Source of the DNA: Herbiconiux gentiana
GTDB lineage: Bacteria > Actinomycetota > Actinomycetes > Actinomycetales > Microbacteriaceae
Reading direction: 5' to 3'
NCBI RefSeq assembly: GCF_024978135.1
Contig: NZ_JANTEZ010000002.1
Span: 248,001-312,000, forward strand
DNA length: 64,000 nucleotides
The translations under genes and the position numbers were made by a program. The notes beneath the pieces are model-generated. The model ran no database searches, was not told the origin of the DNA, and was given only the letters and a program-made list of their open reading frames with translations. How positions within the stretch are numbered: position 1 is the stretch's first letter; the number at the start of each line of letters is the position of its first letter. Below are positions 49,601 to 58,173 of the stretch, in pieces.

Positions 49601-49679
49601 GCACGAGCACCCAGCCGATCACGACGTACCAGGCGCGCCGGTAGGCGAAGCGGCCGATGCGGTAGAGCAGTGTTGCCAC
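46620..49679 (-). CDS. MMPL/RND transporter fused to a degenerate ABC ATPase domain
   Basis: The 1019-residue protein has an MMPL transporter of about 740 residues with two bundles of membrane spans (FGSLLTAGLPLLSAVIGVGV; IGLAVGIDYALFILSRHRTQ; second half LMAILFGLAMDYEVFLVSGM). The Asp in GIDYALF and AMDYEVF are the proton-relay positions. From about residue 760 it reads like an ABC domain: FSVPAGSLAVVTGDTAARRL at the Walker A place (no GxxGxGK), DGGRLQVLGH, TLGELSPLALALVTVALGVA at the signature place and PIVVVDAGDGE at the Walker B place (no DE). It should not hydrolyse ATP. Its stop overlaps the YhgE/Pip start. It would export lipids or drugs. Confidence 0.86.
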   Translation of the reverse strand: MATLLYRIGRFAYRRAWYVVIGWVLVLGAILGGGLALGGQTQESFTIPGTESQQAIDKLDSLFPQAAGAGATMVVSAPDGQNINTDPVKQELSDVADGIADLPQVASVVSPYSEYATDAISDDGTTALIKVQFDGPATDVKDSSLTALEDAGQKLVDEGMSVSYTGEVFQSTGFGLTITEVFGVVFAFVVLLVTFGSLLTAGLPLLSAVIGVGVAMGGITLAAAFTTVSSTAPTLAVMIGLAVGIDYALFILSRHRTQLALGMDPEESAARSVATAGAAVVFAGLTVIIALLGLLVVGIPFLSVMGVAAAFAVLAAVCIAMTLLPAIMGIARGKLVPKAGSRAARRAIAATEHPEERASAAPASNSSGDAPAPAPTASTAPTAKRVKPSLGGRWVALVMKAPIVFIVLVVGLLGAAAIPAAGLDLNLPTAASQPEGSTTRTAYDTIADKFGEGSNGTVVVVADITQTTDIQNDLAGIRSDLEAVDGVASVGQGLPDQTLDTAIFQVVPTTAPDSPETKELVNRLRDLKGEIQSQYDVPITVSGQTAVAIDVSTQLTNALLPFGVLVVGLSIILLAMVFRSIAVPIKAALGFLLTVGASFGVTVAVFQDGVAADLLNVHTTGPIISFLPILLMAILFGLAMDYEVFLVSGMREEFVKTGDARRAVRIGFQNGARVVTAAALIMFFVFFAFVPEGEGPIKAIALALAVGVFVDAFLVRMTLVPAVMTLLGRHAWYLPKWLGRILPNVDVEGESLREHLDEASWASTRSAAVDASELVIAGAGGPHTFSVPAGSLAVVTGDTAARRLVGAAVAGRISPDGGRLQVLGHGLPSESGDVARRVTLVDLDSRRLDSTVSVGDALNERLALGSPWFRRDRHAASRLVGRVNSALAAAGSASGAGLASGEVPIDVHRTLGELSPLALALVTVALGVADGAPIVVVDAGDGEFAHPSAGFVAAVAGIADPGATVLLGVSAAPAAHASSVGTALGDRMLGRIDLGSPPSPSSLDTASANPASAAKGLSR

Positions 49680-49741
49680 GGGAGGGCTCCTCGGGTCAGC
49701 GGTGCGGCGGGTTCAGGGGTGCAGCGGATGCAGGGGTGCGG

Positions 49742-50323
49742 TCAGCGGGACAGCGGGGTGATCAGCTCGGAGACGACGTCGACGAGGGCCTCCCTGACCT
49801 CGTCGAGATCCTCGACCTCGACGGCGCTCGGCCGCGAGGCGACCATCACGTAGGCGGCGCCGGCGAGGGCGACACCGAGACGGATGCGCATGGCCGGCGT
49901 GGGCAGGCCCGCCATGAACGACTCGCCGATGCGGTCGATCAGGCCGCGCGCCTCGTCCATCACCGGGATGTCGGACAGCGTCTGGCCTTGATTGATGACG
50001 ATGTGGGCGGCCAGCCGGTTCTCCAGCAGCAGGTCGATGAACTGCACGACGACGGCGTCGCGCTCGGTGTCGGCCGTGAGCTTCTCGACGATCGAGTCGA
50101 GGAACACGGTGAGCTTCTCGACCGCCGGCGTGATGGCCGAGGTGAACAGCTGCTCCTTCGACCCGAAGTGGTAGAGCACGCTCGACTTGGAGTAGCCCGC
50201 CGCGTCGGCGATCTGCTGCAGGCTCGTGCCGGCGTAGCCGTTCTCGGCGAACATCTCCAGCGCGATGGCGCGCAGTTCTGCCCCGACGTCGTTCTGGGGG
50301 CGCGTGATGGGCTGGATCGGCAC
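49742..50323 (-). CDS. TetR family repressor of the mmpL-yhgE operon
   Basis: The 193-residue protein has a TetR HTH (ALEMFAENGYAGTSLQQIAD, then YSKSSVLYHFGSKEQLF) and a ligand domain with no recognised pocket. It lies 62 bases before the MMPL gene on the same strand, and its promoter carries two palindromes, so it should repress its own operon. The GTG at 50323 is seven bases after TACGCT. Confidence 0.85.
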   Translation of the reverse strand: MPIQPITRPQNDVGAELRAIALEMFAENGYAGTSLQQIADAAGYSKSSVLYHFGSKEQLFTSAITPAVEKLTVFLDSIVEKLTADTERDAVVVQFIDLLLENRLAAHIVINQGQTLSDIPVMDEARGLIDRIGESFMAGLPTPAMRIRLGVALAGAAYVMVASRPSAVEVEDLDEVREALVDVVSELITPLSR

Positions 50324-50330
50324 GTCGTCG

Positions 50331-50373
50331 AGCGTAGTCTGACCGATCGGTCAGCGCCTGGCCGATCGGTCAG
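50331..50373 (-). promoter_or_regulatory. TetR promoter with two operators
   Basis: The -10 box TACGCT is at 50331-50336 (minus strand). CTGACCGATCGGTCAG (50339-50354) is a perfect palindrome and CTGGCCGATCGGTCAG (50358-50373) is the same site with one change, 19 bases further. They cover the -35 area. Confidence 0.75.
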
Positions 50374-50433
50374 ATTCGCGGCCTTCTCGCAGATTGAGCG
50401 GCGGTGGGGCATCCGGAAACCGCCGGATCGCAC

Positions 50434-50439
50434 TAGCGT
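50434..50439 (+). promoter_or_regulatory. -10 box of ansP, leaderless type
   Basis: TAGCGT ends six bases before the ATG at 50446. Confidence 0.5.
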
Positions 50440-50445
50440 CGGCGC

Positions 50446-51918
50446 ATGAGCAATGAGCGTTTCGCCGACGAGCAGGCGGGGTACCATAAGTCGCTGAAGC
50501 CGAGACAGCTCCAGATGATCGCCATCGGTGGCGCGATCGGCACCGGTCTCTTCCTCGGCGCCGGCGGACGGCTGCACGAGGCGGGCCCGCTGCTCGTGAT
50601 CGACTACGCCGTCTGCGGCTTCTTCGCCTTCCTCATCCTGCGGGCGCTCGGCGAGCTAGTGCTGCACCGGCCGTCGTCGGGCTCGTTCGTCAGCTACGCC
50701 CGCGAGTTCTACGGCGAGAAGGCCGCCTACGTCTCGGGCTGGCTCTACTTCCTGAACTGGGCGATGACGGCGATCGTGGACTCCACCGCCGTGGCCGTTT
50801 ACGTGCAGTACTGGAGCCTGTTCACCGACGTGCCGCAGTGGCTGCTCGCCCTGATCGCGCTCGCGGTCGTGCTGGGCGCGAACATGATCTCGGTCAAGGT
50901 GTTCGGCGAGATGGAGTTCTGGTTCGCGCTGATCAAGGTCGCGGCTCTCGTGGCGTTCCTGATCATCGGCGTCGTGTTCCTCGCCTTCGCGTTCCCCACC
51001 GATCAGGGCGTGACGGGCATCCCGATGGTCGTCGCCGAGGGCGGACTGTTCCCCGACGGCATCAACACCCTGGTGGTGGCGGTCGTGATGATCCAGGGCG
51101 TGGTGTTCGCCTACGCGGGAGTGGAGCTCGTGGGCACGGCGGCCGGTGAGACCGCGAACCCCGAGAAGATCATGCCTCGGGCGATCAACAGCGTCGTCTT
51201 CCGCATCGCGGTCTTCTACTGCGGTTCGGTGCTGCTGCTCGCGCTGCTGCTGCCGGCGGCGAGCTACTCGGCCACCGAGAGCCCGTTCGTCACGTTCTTC
51301 TCCAGCATCGGCAATCCGACGGTGGCGGCGATCGCCGGATCGGCGATGAACTTCGTGGTGCTCACGGCCGCCCTGTCGAGCCTGAACGCCGGCCTGTACT
51401 CCACCGGGCGCATCCTGCACTCGATGTCGACGGCGGGCGCCGCCCCGCGGTTCACCGGCCGGATCAGCAAGCGCGGGGTGCCGTTCGGCGGCATCCTGCT
51501 CACCACCGCGGTGGCGCTGCTCGGCGTGGGCTTGAACTTCGTGGTGCCCGCCCAGGCCTTCGAGATCGTGTTGAACGTCTCGGCGCTCGGCATCGTGTCG
51601 AGTTGGGGCACCATCGTGCTCTGCCAGATGAAGTTCAAGAAGCTGGCCGATCAGGGGCTCTACACGAGGCCGAAGTTCCGGCTGTTCGGGGCGCCGTTCA
51701 CCTCGTACCTCACGCTGGTGTTCCTCGTCTCGGTGCTCGTGCTGATGGCGTTCGACTACCCCGCGGGCACCTTCACGATCGCGTCGCTCGTGATCATCGT
51801 GCCGCTCCTGATCGTGGGCTGGTACGTGTACCGCGATCGGATCCTCGCGATCGCGAAGGAGCGGGACGGCTACACCGGCGCCTACCCGACCGTGGCGAAC
51901 CGGCCGAAGGGCGACTGA
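50446..51918 (+). CDS. ansP: L-asparagine permease (APC family)
   Basis: The 490-residue membrane protein has twelve predicted spans. The N-terminus [32 protein letters not shown] and the stretch [20 protein letters not shown] are those of Ans[21 protein letters not shown] near 230 and [15 protein letters not shown] near 315 follow. It imports asparagine with protons. Related permeases carry other amino acids, so asparagine is the best but not certain substrate. No asparaginase gene is in the window. Confidence 0.86.
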   Translation: MSNERFADEQAGYHKSLKPRQLQMIAIGGAIGTGLFLGAGGRLHEAGPLLVIDYAVCGFFAFLILRALGELVLHRPSSGSFVSYAREFYGEKAAYVSGWLYFLNWAMTAIVDSTAVAVYVQYWSLFTDVPQWLLALIALAVVLGANMISVKVFGEMEFWFALIKVAALVAFLIIGVVFLAFAFPTDQGVTGIPMVVAEGGLFPDGINTLVVAVVMIQGVVFAYAGVELVGTAAGETANPEKIMPRAINSVVFRIAVFYCGSVLLLALLLPAASYSATESPFVTFFSSIGNPTVAAIAGSAMNFVVLTAALSSLNAGLYSTGRILHSMSTAGAAPRFTGRISKRGVPFGGILLTTAVALLGVGLNFVVPAQAFEIVLNVSALGIVSSWGTIVLCQMKFKKLADQGLYTRPKFRLFGAPFTSYLTLVFLVSVLVLMAFDYPAGTFTIASLVIIVPLLIVGWYVYRDRILAIAKERDGYTGAYPTVANRPKGD

Positions 51919-51954
51919 GCCCCGGCCGGTCGCGGGTGGCGGCTCCCGGCCCGA

Positions 51955-52812
51955 TCAGACGTGGTCGCGCCAGGAGTGCTTCGGCTGGAACCAGAGCATC
52001 CGCCGCGCCTTGTCGATGCCGAGCAGCGTCTCGGTGCCCGCCACCTCCCGGGTGAACGGCACCTCGGGGAAGAAGCGCTGCGCGAGCTCGGCCGACGGCG
52101 TGGTCATCACGGTGTCGGCGGCGGCGATGATGAAGGCCTCGAAACCGGTGAGGGTGCTCTCCAGCGCGAGGCGCACCGCCTGCGCGCCGTCCCGCGCGTC
52201 GATGTAGCCCCAGGAGTTCCAGGCGCGGCTCTCGGGAGCGTCCTCGAAGGCGGGGAAAGCGGCGTAGTCCTCGACGTCCATCACGTTGGAGAAGCGCAGG
52301 CCGATCAGCTTGAGGTTCGGATTCCAGCGCGTGAAGTGGCGGGCCATCTCCTCCTCCACCGCTTTGCCGAGCGAGTACGTCGTCGACGGGCGCACGGGGT
52401 ACTCCTCGTCGACCGGGAAGGAGGGCGGCGGGTTCTCCAGGAACGGCAGCCCGAGCACCGTCTCGCTCGAGGCCCAGACGACGTTGTCGATTCCTGCGGC
52501 CTTCGCCGCCGCGAAGACGTTGTAGCTCGCCGGCACGTTGTTGGCGAACGTCGCCGAGTTGGGCCGGAGCCCCGGCGCCGGGATCGCGGCGAGGTGCACG
52601 AGCGCATCCACCCCGTCGTAGCGGTCGTCGACGCTGGTGAGGCACTGCAGCACCTGACCGTAGTCGGTGAGGTCGGTCTGCACGAACAGCGCCCGCGCGT
52701 CGCTGCCCGGGCGCTGGTCGAGGTTCACGACCTCGTAGCCGCTGTCGAGCAGGTGGGTGACGACGGCGCGGCCGAGCTTGCCGCTGCCTCCGGTGACGAC
52801 GACTCGGGTCAT
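51955..52812 (-). CDS. NAD(P)-dependent epimerase/dehydratase family protein
   Basis: The 285-residue protein is an extended SDR with VTGGSGKLGRAV near residue 6, VHLAAIPAPG near 73, ASSETVLGL near 116 and YSLGK near 147 (catalytic Tyr and Lys). Its substrate is unknown; many relatives act on UDP-sugars or sugar lactones. A GGAGA site precedes the ATG at 52812. It is convergent with ansP. Confidence 0.83.
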   Translation of the reverse strand: MTRVVVTGGSGKLGRAVVTHLLDSGYEVVNLDQRPGSDARALFVQTDLTDYGQVLQCLTSVDDRYDGVDALVHLAAIPAPGLRPNSATFANNVPASYNVFAAAKAAGIDNVVWASSETVLGLPFLENPPPSFPVDEEYPVRPSTTYSLGKAVEEEMARHFTRWNPNLKLIGLRFSNVMDVEDYAAFPAFEDAPESRAWNSWGYIDARDGAQAVRLALESTLTGFEAFIIAAADTVMTTPSAELAQRFFPEVPFTREVAGTETLLGIDKARRMLWFQPKHSWRDHV

Positions 52813-52852
52813 GTTCTCTCCTTCGTGAGCAGACGGATGCCGGATCCAACCC

Positions 52853-52858
52853 TAAGCT
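52853..52858 (+). promoter_or_regulatory. -10 box of the DUF1304 gene, leaderless type
   Basis: TAAGCT ends six bases before the ATG at 52865. Confidence 0.5.
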
Positions 52859-52864
52859 GACCGC

Positions 52865-53254
52865 ATGGCCGTCGTCGCATCCGTCTTCCTCGTCCTCGCC
52901 GGACTCGTCCACGTCTACATCTTCGTGCTGGAGAGCCTGCGCTGGCGGCACCCGAACACCTGGAAGATCTTCGGTGTCGCCTCGCAGGCCGACGCCGACA
53001 CCACCGCGCCGCTGGCGTACAACCAGGGCTTCTACAACCTCTTCCTCGCGGTGGGGGTCGTACTCGGCGTCATCCTCTACTGGGCGGGAGCGGTTCCCGC
53101 CGGGGCGGCGATCGCGCTGTTCGCCGGGCTGTCGATGGTGCTGGCCGCGGCCGTGCTCGTCTCGACGGGCCGCCGCAACCTGCGGCCCGCGAGCATCCAG
53201 GGCGTCGCACCGCTGATCGGCGTGGTGACGCTGATCATCGCCCTCGCGGCCTAG
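52865..53254 (+). CDS. DUF1304 membrane protein
   Basis: The 129-residue protein has four predicted spans. The family marks are VHVYIFVLESLRW near residue 15, AYNQGFYNLFLAVG near 50 and GRRNLRPASIQGVAPLIGV near 100. No function is known for the family. It is divergent from the epimerase gene and convergent with the sugar permease. Confidence 0.84.
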   Translation: MAVVASVFLVLAGLVHVYIFVLESLRWRHPNTWKIFGVASQADADTTAPLAYNQGFYNLFLAVGVVLGVILYWAGAVPAGAAIALFAGLSMVLAAAVLVSTGRRNLRPASIQGVAPLIGVVTLIIALAA

Positions 53255-53281
53255 CCCGCCGCGCCGCCGGAACCCGCCCGC

Positions 53282-54337
53282 CTAGGGCTTCCGCGCCCGG
53301 CTGCGGTTCGCGAGCCGCTGCTGCAGCATCACCGCCGCCACGATGATGGCGCCCTTGGCGATCGCCTGCACCGACGTCGACAGGTTGTTCTGTGTGAACA
53401 CGTTCGTCAGCGTCGAGAAGATCAGCACGCCGAGCACGGTGCCCATGATCGTGCCACGCCCTCCGACGAGCAGGGTGCCGCCGACCACGACCGCTGCGAT
53501 GGCGTCGAGCTCGTAAAGGGTTCCGTGCGTCGAGGTGCCGGCGGTGGTGCGGGCCAGCATCATCACGGCCGCGATGCCGGCGGTGAGCCCAGCCAGCACG
53601 TAGACGTACATGATGTGCCGCTTCACCTTGATGCCCGCGAGCCGCGCGGCCTCGAGGTTGCCGCCGATGGCGACCGTGCGGCGGCCGAAGGTGGTGCGGT
53701 TCAAGAGGAACCAGCCGGCGACCACGACGACCACGAAGATCCAGATCAGGATGGGCACCCCGATCAGGTCGCCGCGCATCGCCGAGAGGAAGCCCTGCTC
53801 CTTCACGATCTGCGTGGTGCGGTTGGCGAGCACCTCCGCGAGACCGCGGGCGGCGACGAGCATCGCGAGCGTGGCGATGAACGCCACCACGTTGCCGTAG
53901 GCGATCACGATCCCGTTGATCAGACCGGCGCCGGCGCCCACCGCGAGCGCGACGATCACCATCACGATCCAGCTGGTCGAGGTCGCGAAGTCCTGCACCC
54001 ACGACAGCGTGGCGACGACGGTCGCGAGGCCCATCACCGAGCCGACCGAGAGGTCGATGCCGCCCGCCGTGATCACGAAGGTCATGCCGATGCTGATCAC
54101 CCCGATGATCGAGGCGAAGCGGATGATCGTCAGCACGTTCTCGAAGCTCGCGAAGCGGTCGCCGGCCGTGACGGTGCCCACCACGAACAGCGCGAGCAGG
54201 GCGATGACGAGGCCGAGGCTGCGCCCGGCCGACCCCCCGAGCATCCGCCCGATCGCACTCGGCGTCTTGTCGGGCGGCGTCTGGCCCCCGGTCGGCGCCG
54301 GCCCGGCGAGGGTGGCGGCGGAGTTCTGCTCGCTCAT
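53282..54337 (-). CDS. Ribose-type ABC sugar permease (RbsC-like)
   Basis: The 351-residue protein has nine or ten spans and matches the BPD_transp_2 family: GVISIGMTFVITAGGIDLSV near 95 and GLINGIVIAYGNVVAFIATL near 137, ending GTILGVLIFSTLTN-like sequence. A Pro/Gly-rich N-terminal tail of 30 residues precedes the first span. The start overlaps the ATPase stop (ATGA). Confidence 0.88.
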   Translation of the reverse strand: MSEQNSAATLAGPAPTGGQTPPDKTPSAIGRMLGGSAGRSLGLVIALLALFVVGTVTAGDRFASFENVLTIIRFASIIGVISIGMTFVITAGGIDLSVGSVMGLATVVATLSWVQDFATSTSWIVMVIVALAVGAGAGLINGIVIAYGNVVAFIATLAMLVAARGLAEVLANRTTQIVKEQGFLSAMRGDLIGVPILIWIFVVVVVAGWFLLNRTTFGRRTVAIGGNLEAARLAGIKVKRHIMYVYVLAGLTAGIAAVMMLARTTAGTSTHGTLYELDAIAAVVVGGTLLVGGRGTIMGTVLGVLIFSTLTNVFTQNNLSTSVQAIAKGAIIVAAVMLQQRLANRSRARKP

Positions 54338-55854
54338 GCGGCGGTTCCTTTCATCACGAGATCGAGCACGCGGTGCTCGTCGATGTCGTCGGCGTTGCTG
54401 GTGTGGATGACGCGGCCCTCGGCCACGACGAGCACCCGGTCGGACAGACCGAGCACCTCGTCGATCTCGCTCGAGATGACGACGATGGCGGTGCCCTTCT
54501 CCGCCAGGCGGCGGATCAGGGCGTAGATCTCGGCGCGGGCTCCCACGTCGACGCCGCGGGTGGGCTCGTCGAGCAGCAGGATGCGCGTGCCGTGCACGAG
54601 CCAGCGGGCGAGCAGCAGCTTCTGCTGGTTGCCGCCCGACAGGGTGCGGGCGGGGCGGTCGGGGTCGGCGGGCCGCAGCTCGAGCGCGTCGAGCTGCTCG
54701 CGGGCGACCCGGCGCTCGGCGCGCTCGTCGAGCATGCCAAGCTTCGCCCAGCGCCCGAAGCTCGCGAGAGTGACGTTGCGGTAGACCGGCTCGTCGAGGA
54801 TGAGCCCCTGGCTCTTGCGCTCCTCGGGCGAGAGCCCCATGCCCGCGTGCACCCCGGCACGCACCGACCCGGGCGGCAGGCGGCGCCCGTCGACCTCGAC
54901 GGTGCCGGCGGTCGCCTTGCGCGCCCCGTACAGCGTCTCGACGATCTCGGATCGGCCGGAACCGACGAGGCCGGCGAGCCCCACGATCTCGCCGGCCCGC
55001 ACCTCGAAGCTCACGTCGGAGAAGACTCCCGCGAGCCCGAGCCCCTGCACCGACAGCACTACGGGCGCCTCGGCCGGCACTCCGGGTGCCGGCGGGAAGA
55101 CGTTCTCGACGGCGCGGCCGGTCATCAGGGTGATCAGCTCGGCGGTCGGCGTGGTCGCGACCGGCAGGTTCGTCGCCATGGTGCGCCCGTCCTTGATCAC
55201 GGTGATGCGGTCGCCGATCTCGCGGATCTCCTCGAGCCGGTGCGAGATGTAGATCACCGCGATTCCGGCGGCGGTGAGCTCGCGCACCACGCGGAAGAGG
55301 TTCTTCACCTCCTCGGAATCGAGCACGGCCGAGGGCTCGTCCATCACGATCAGCTTGGCGTCGTGGCTGAGCGCCCGCGCCATGCTCACGATCTGCTTGT
55401 TCGCGGCCGAGAGCGAGCCGACCTCCCGCGAGGGTGAGATCTGCGGATGCCCGAGCCGGGCCATCAGGGCCGCGGCCTCCTTCGCGCTCCGGCGCCGCTC
55501 CGTCACCCCGGCCCGCGCGTGCTCGTGGCCGAGGAAGATGTTCTCGGCCACCGTCAGGCCGTCGACCACGTCGAGCTCCTGGTACATCGTCGCGATGCCG
55601 AGCTGGATGGCCGCCACGGGGTCGGCGACGGACACCGACTCGCCGTTCCAGAGGATCTCGCCGGAGTCGGGCTGGTTCACCCCCGAGAGCGTCTTGATCA
55701 GCGTGGACTTGCCCGCACCGTTCTGGCCGAGCACGCAGTGCACCTCGCCGGGGAGCACCGTCAGCTCCACGCCGTCGAGGGCCCGCACGCCGGCGAAGGC
55801 CTTTCGCAACGCCCTCACCTCGAGTAATGACGTTTCATGGTCGACTTTGATCAC
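54334..55854 (-). CDS. Ribose-type ABC sugar ATPase with two domains (RbsA-like)
   Basis: The 506-residue protein has two ABC domains. The first is complete (GQNGAGKST near residue 46, LSAANKQ near 148, VMDEPSAVLD). The second has GLVGSGRSE in the Walker A place but intact LSGGNQQK and LLDEPTRGVDVG; this asymmetry is normal in RbsA/MglA. It powers the permease encoded downstream. The GTG at 55854 is six bases after TATGTT. It is divergent from the binding-protein gene. Confidence 0.88.
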   Translation of the reverse strand: MIKVDHETSLLEVRALRKAFAGVRALDGVELTVLPGEVHCVLGQNGAGKSTLIKTLSGVNQPDSGEILWNGESVSVADPVAAIQLGIATMYQELDVVDGLTVAENIFLGHEHARAGVTERRRSAKEAAALMARLGHPQISPSREVGSLSAANKQIVSMARALSHDAKLIVMDEPSAVLDSEEVKNLFRVVRELTAAGIAVIYISHRLEEIREIGDRITVIKDGRTMATNLPVATTPTAELITLMTGRAVENVFPPAPGVPAEAPVVLSVQGLGLAGVFSDVSFEVRAGEIVGLAGLVGSGRSEIVETLYGARKATAGTVEVDGRRLPPGSVRAGVHAGMGLSPEERKSQGLILDEPVYRNVTLASFGRWAKLGMLDERAERRVAREQLDALELRPADPDRPARTLSGGNQQKLLLARWLVHGTRILLLDEPTRGVDVGARAEIYALIRRLAEKGTAIVVISSEIDEVLGLSDRVLVVAEGRVIHTSNADDIDEHRVLDLVMKGTAA

Positions 55855-55877
55855 TTCATCAACATAACTGCTACTGT
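55847..55877. promoter_or_regulatory. Divergent promoter with palindrome TTGATCACTTCATCAA
   Basis: TTGAT (55847-55851) and ATCAA (55858-55862) are palindrome arms over the start codon of the ATPase gene. TATGTT (plus 55861-55866, minus strand) serves the ATPase gene; TACTGT (plus 55872-55877) could serve the binding-protein gene. The ROK regulator at 59244-60461 is the best candidate binder. Confidence 0.45.
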
Positions 55878-55912
55878 GTGGATCGTCAACGACGACTGTC
55901 CAGGAGGACGAC

Positions 55913-56968
55913 ATGCACTCAACACACAGGATCTGGCCGCGGATCGCGATGGCGTCGGGGGCGACGCTCGCATCCCTGGCACTTCTCACCGCCTGCACCG
56001 CGGGCACCCCCGACTCCGGCGGAGCGGCCGCACCGGCGGCCGACACCACGGTGGAGGACAACGCGGCCACCGGCGACACGATCACCATCGGCTTCTCGGG
56101 CCCCGCCGCCGACCACGGCTGGCTCGGCGCCATCAACACCGCGGCCATCGCCGAGGCGAAGAAGTACTCCGACGTCGACCTCGTCGTGGCCGAGGGAACC
56201 AACGACGCCAACCTGCAGATCAGCCAGGTCGAGACCTTCATCAACGACAAGGTCGACGCGATCGTGCTGCTGCCCACCGACGGCGCGGCCCTCACCGACG
56301 TGGCCATCAAGGCGATGAACGCGGGCATCCCCGTGATCAACGTCGACCGCGAGTTCTCGAGCACCTTCGCCGCCCGCACCACCGTGCTCGGCGACAACTA
56401 CGGCATGGGCGTGAGCGCCGGCACCTACATCTGCGAGCAGCTCGACGGCAAGAAGGACGCGGTGATCGCCGAGATCGCCGGCATCGACAGCCTGCCGCTG
56501 ACGCAGGAGCGCAGCAAGGGCTTCGCCGACGCCCTCGACGACTGCGGTCTCGACGTGTCGAACCGCGTCGCCGCCGACTTCACCGTGCAGGGCGGCGAGG
56601 CCGCGGCCTCGCAGCTGCTGTCGGCCGCGCCGAAGATCGACGCCATCTGGAACCACGACGACGACCAGGGTGTCGGCGTGCTCGCCGCTATCGACGCGGC
56701 CGGCCGCGACGAGTTCTTCATGGTCGGCGGCGCCGGCTCGGCAAACGTCATGCGCTCGATCCAGGCCGACGACACCGTACTGAAGGCGACGGTCATCTAC
56801 CCGTCGACGCAGGCGGCCGACGGCATCGCGCTGGCCCGGCTGGTCGTGCAGGAGAAGGGCATGAGCGACCTCGTCGAGTCGTCGGTGCCCCGCAAGATCC
56901 AGCTGTACGCCCCGGTGGTGACCAAGGAGAACGTCGAGGTCTACCTGCCCAGCGCGTTCGAGTCGTAG
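55913..56968 (+). CDS. Ribose-type sugar-binding lipoprotein
   Basis: The 351-residue protein has a lipobox LLTAC near residue 26 and a periplasmic-binding-protein-4 fold: ITIGFSGPAADHGWLGAINT, VDAIVLLPTDGAALTDVAIK, GIPVINVDREF and AIWNHDDDQGVGVLAAIDAA. It delivers a sugar to the RbsC/RbsA proteins encoded divergently. AGGAGG lies five bases before the ATG. The sugar is unknown; the next two genes suggest one handled by an oxidoreductase and an isomerase, such as inositol or a rare hexose. Confidence 0.88.
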   Translation: MHSTHRIWPRIAMASGATLASLALLTACTAGTPDSGGAAAPAADTTVEDNAATGDTITIGFSGPAADHGWLGAINTAAIAEAKKYSDVDLVVAEGTNDANLQISQVETFINDKVDAIVLLPTDGAALTDVAIKAMNAGIPVINVDREFSSTFAARTTVLGDNYGMGVSAGTYICEQLDGKKDAVIAEIAGIDSLPLTQERSKGFADALDDCGLDVSNRVAADFTVQGGEAAASQLLSAAPKIDAIWNHDDDQGVGVLAAIDAAGRDEFFMVGGAGSANVMRSIQADDTVLKATVIYPSTQAADGIALARLVVQEKGMSDLVESSVPRKIQLYAPVVTKENVEVYLPSAFES

Positions 56969-56979
56969 GAGTCGGCGCC

Positions 56980-58173
56980 GTGACGGGAACATCTCCCCCG
57001 CTCCGGGTCGCCATGGTCGGCAACGGCTTCATGGGCGCGGCCCACTCCCAGGCCTGGCGCGTGGCGCCCCGGTTCTTCGACCTCCCGCTCGAGCCGCGCA
57101 TGAGCGTGCTCGTGGGGCGCGACGCCGGCCGGGCGGCCGACGCCGCGGCCCGCTGGGGCTGGGCGGAGTCGTCGGACGACTGGCGGAGCGTGCTCGAGCG
57201 TGACGACGTCGACCTCGTCGACATCGTCACGCCGGGCCGCTCGCACGCCGAGATCGCGATCGCCGCGCTCGAGGCGGGCAAGCACGTGCTCTGCGAGAAG
57301 CCGCTGGCGAACACCGTCGACGAGGCCGAGGCCATGGCCGACGCCGCCGCCCGGGCCGCCTCCCGCGGGGTGTACGCCATGGTCGGCTTCACCTACCGCC
57401 GGGTGCCGGCCGCGACCCTCGCCCGTGACCTGATCGCGGCGGGGCGCATCGGCGCGGTGCGCCAGCTCAGCGTCTCGTACCTGCAGGACTGGCTGGTCGA
57501 TCCGCTGGCGCCGTTCACCTGGCGGCTCGACAAGGAGCAGGCCGGCTCGGGGGCGCTCGGCGACATCGGCGCCCACGCGATCGACCTGGCGCAGTACGTC
57601 ACCGGCCGGCGGCTCGTGTCGGTCAGCGGCACGCTCGAGACGCTCGTCACCGAGCGCCCCGTGCTGGCCGAGTCGCACGGGCTGAGCGGCACGGCGGGCG
57701 TCGGCACCGCGACCGTCACGGTCGACGACCGCGCCCTGTTCACCGGGCGCTTCGACGACGGCGTGCTCGGCGGGTTCGAGGCGAGCCGGTTCAGCACCGG
57801 ACGCAAGAACGCGCTGCGCTTCGAGGTCTCCGGATCGCTCGGCGCCCTGTCGTTCGACCTCGAGAACCTGAACGCGCTGCAGTTCTACGACGGCACGGCC
57901 GACCCCGCCACGCGCGGGTTCTCGACCGTGCTCGTGACCGAGCCCGAGCATCCGTACATGGAGGCGTGGTGGCCGAGCGGCCACCTGATCGGGTACGAGC
58001 ACGGGTTCTCGCACCAGGTGCGCGACCTCGTCGAGGCGATCGGGCGGGGCGAGCAGCCCCGGCCCTCGTTCGACGACGGCCTGCAGGTGCAGCGCGCGCT
58101 CGAAGCCGTGGAGCTCAGTTCGCAGAACGGCAGCGCCTGGACGGCACTCGCCGAGACGGAGGAGTACGCATGA
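56980..58173 (+). CDS. Gfo/Idh/MocA family oxidoreductase
   Basis: The 397-residue protein has an N-terminal Rossmann domain ([18 protein letters not shown]) and the catalytic EKPLANT near residue 106 with [16 protein letters not shown] near 190. These enzymes oxidise or reduce sugars or inositols with NAD(P). The GTG at 56980 has AGGAG eight bases upstream and lies eleven bases after the binding-protein stop. It overlaps the isomerase gene by four bases. Confidence 0.86.
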   Translation: MTGTSPPLRVAMVGNGFMGAAHSQAWRVAPRFFDLPLEPRMSVLVGRDAGRAADAAARWGWAESSDDWRSVLERDDVDLVDIVTPGRSHAEIAIAALEAGKHVLCEKPLANTVDEAEAMADAAARAASRGVYAMVGFTYRRVPAATLARDLIAAGRIGAVRQLSVSYLQDWLVDPLAPFTWRLDKEQAGSGALGDIGAHAIDLAQYVTGRRLVSVSGTLETLVTERPVLAESHGLSGTAGVGTATVTVDDRALFTGRFDDGVLGGFEASRFSTGRKNALRFEVSGSLGALSFDLENLNALQFYDGTADPATRGFSTVLVTEPEHPYMEAWWPSGHLIGYEHGFSHQVRDLVEAIGRGEQPRPSFDDGLQVQRALEAVELSSQNGSAWTALAETEEYA

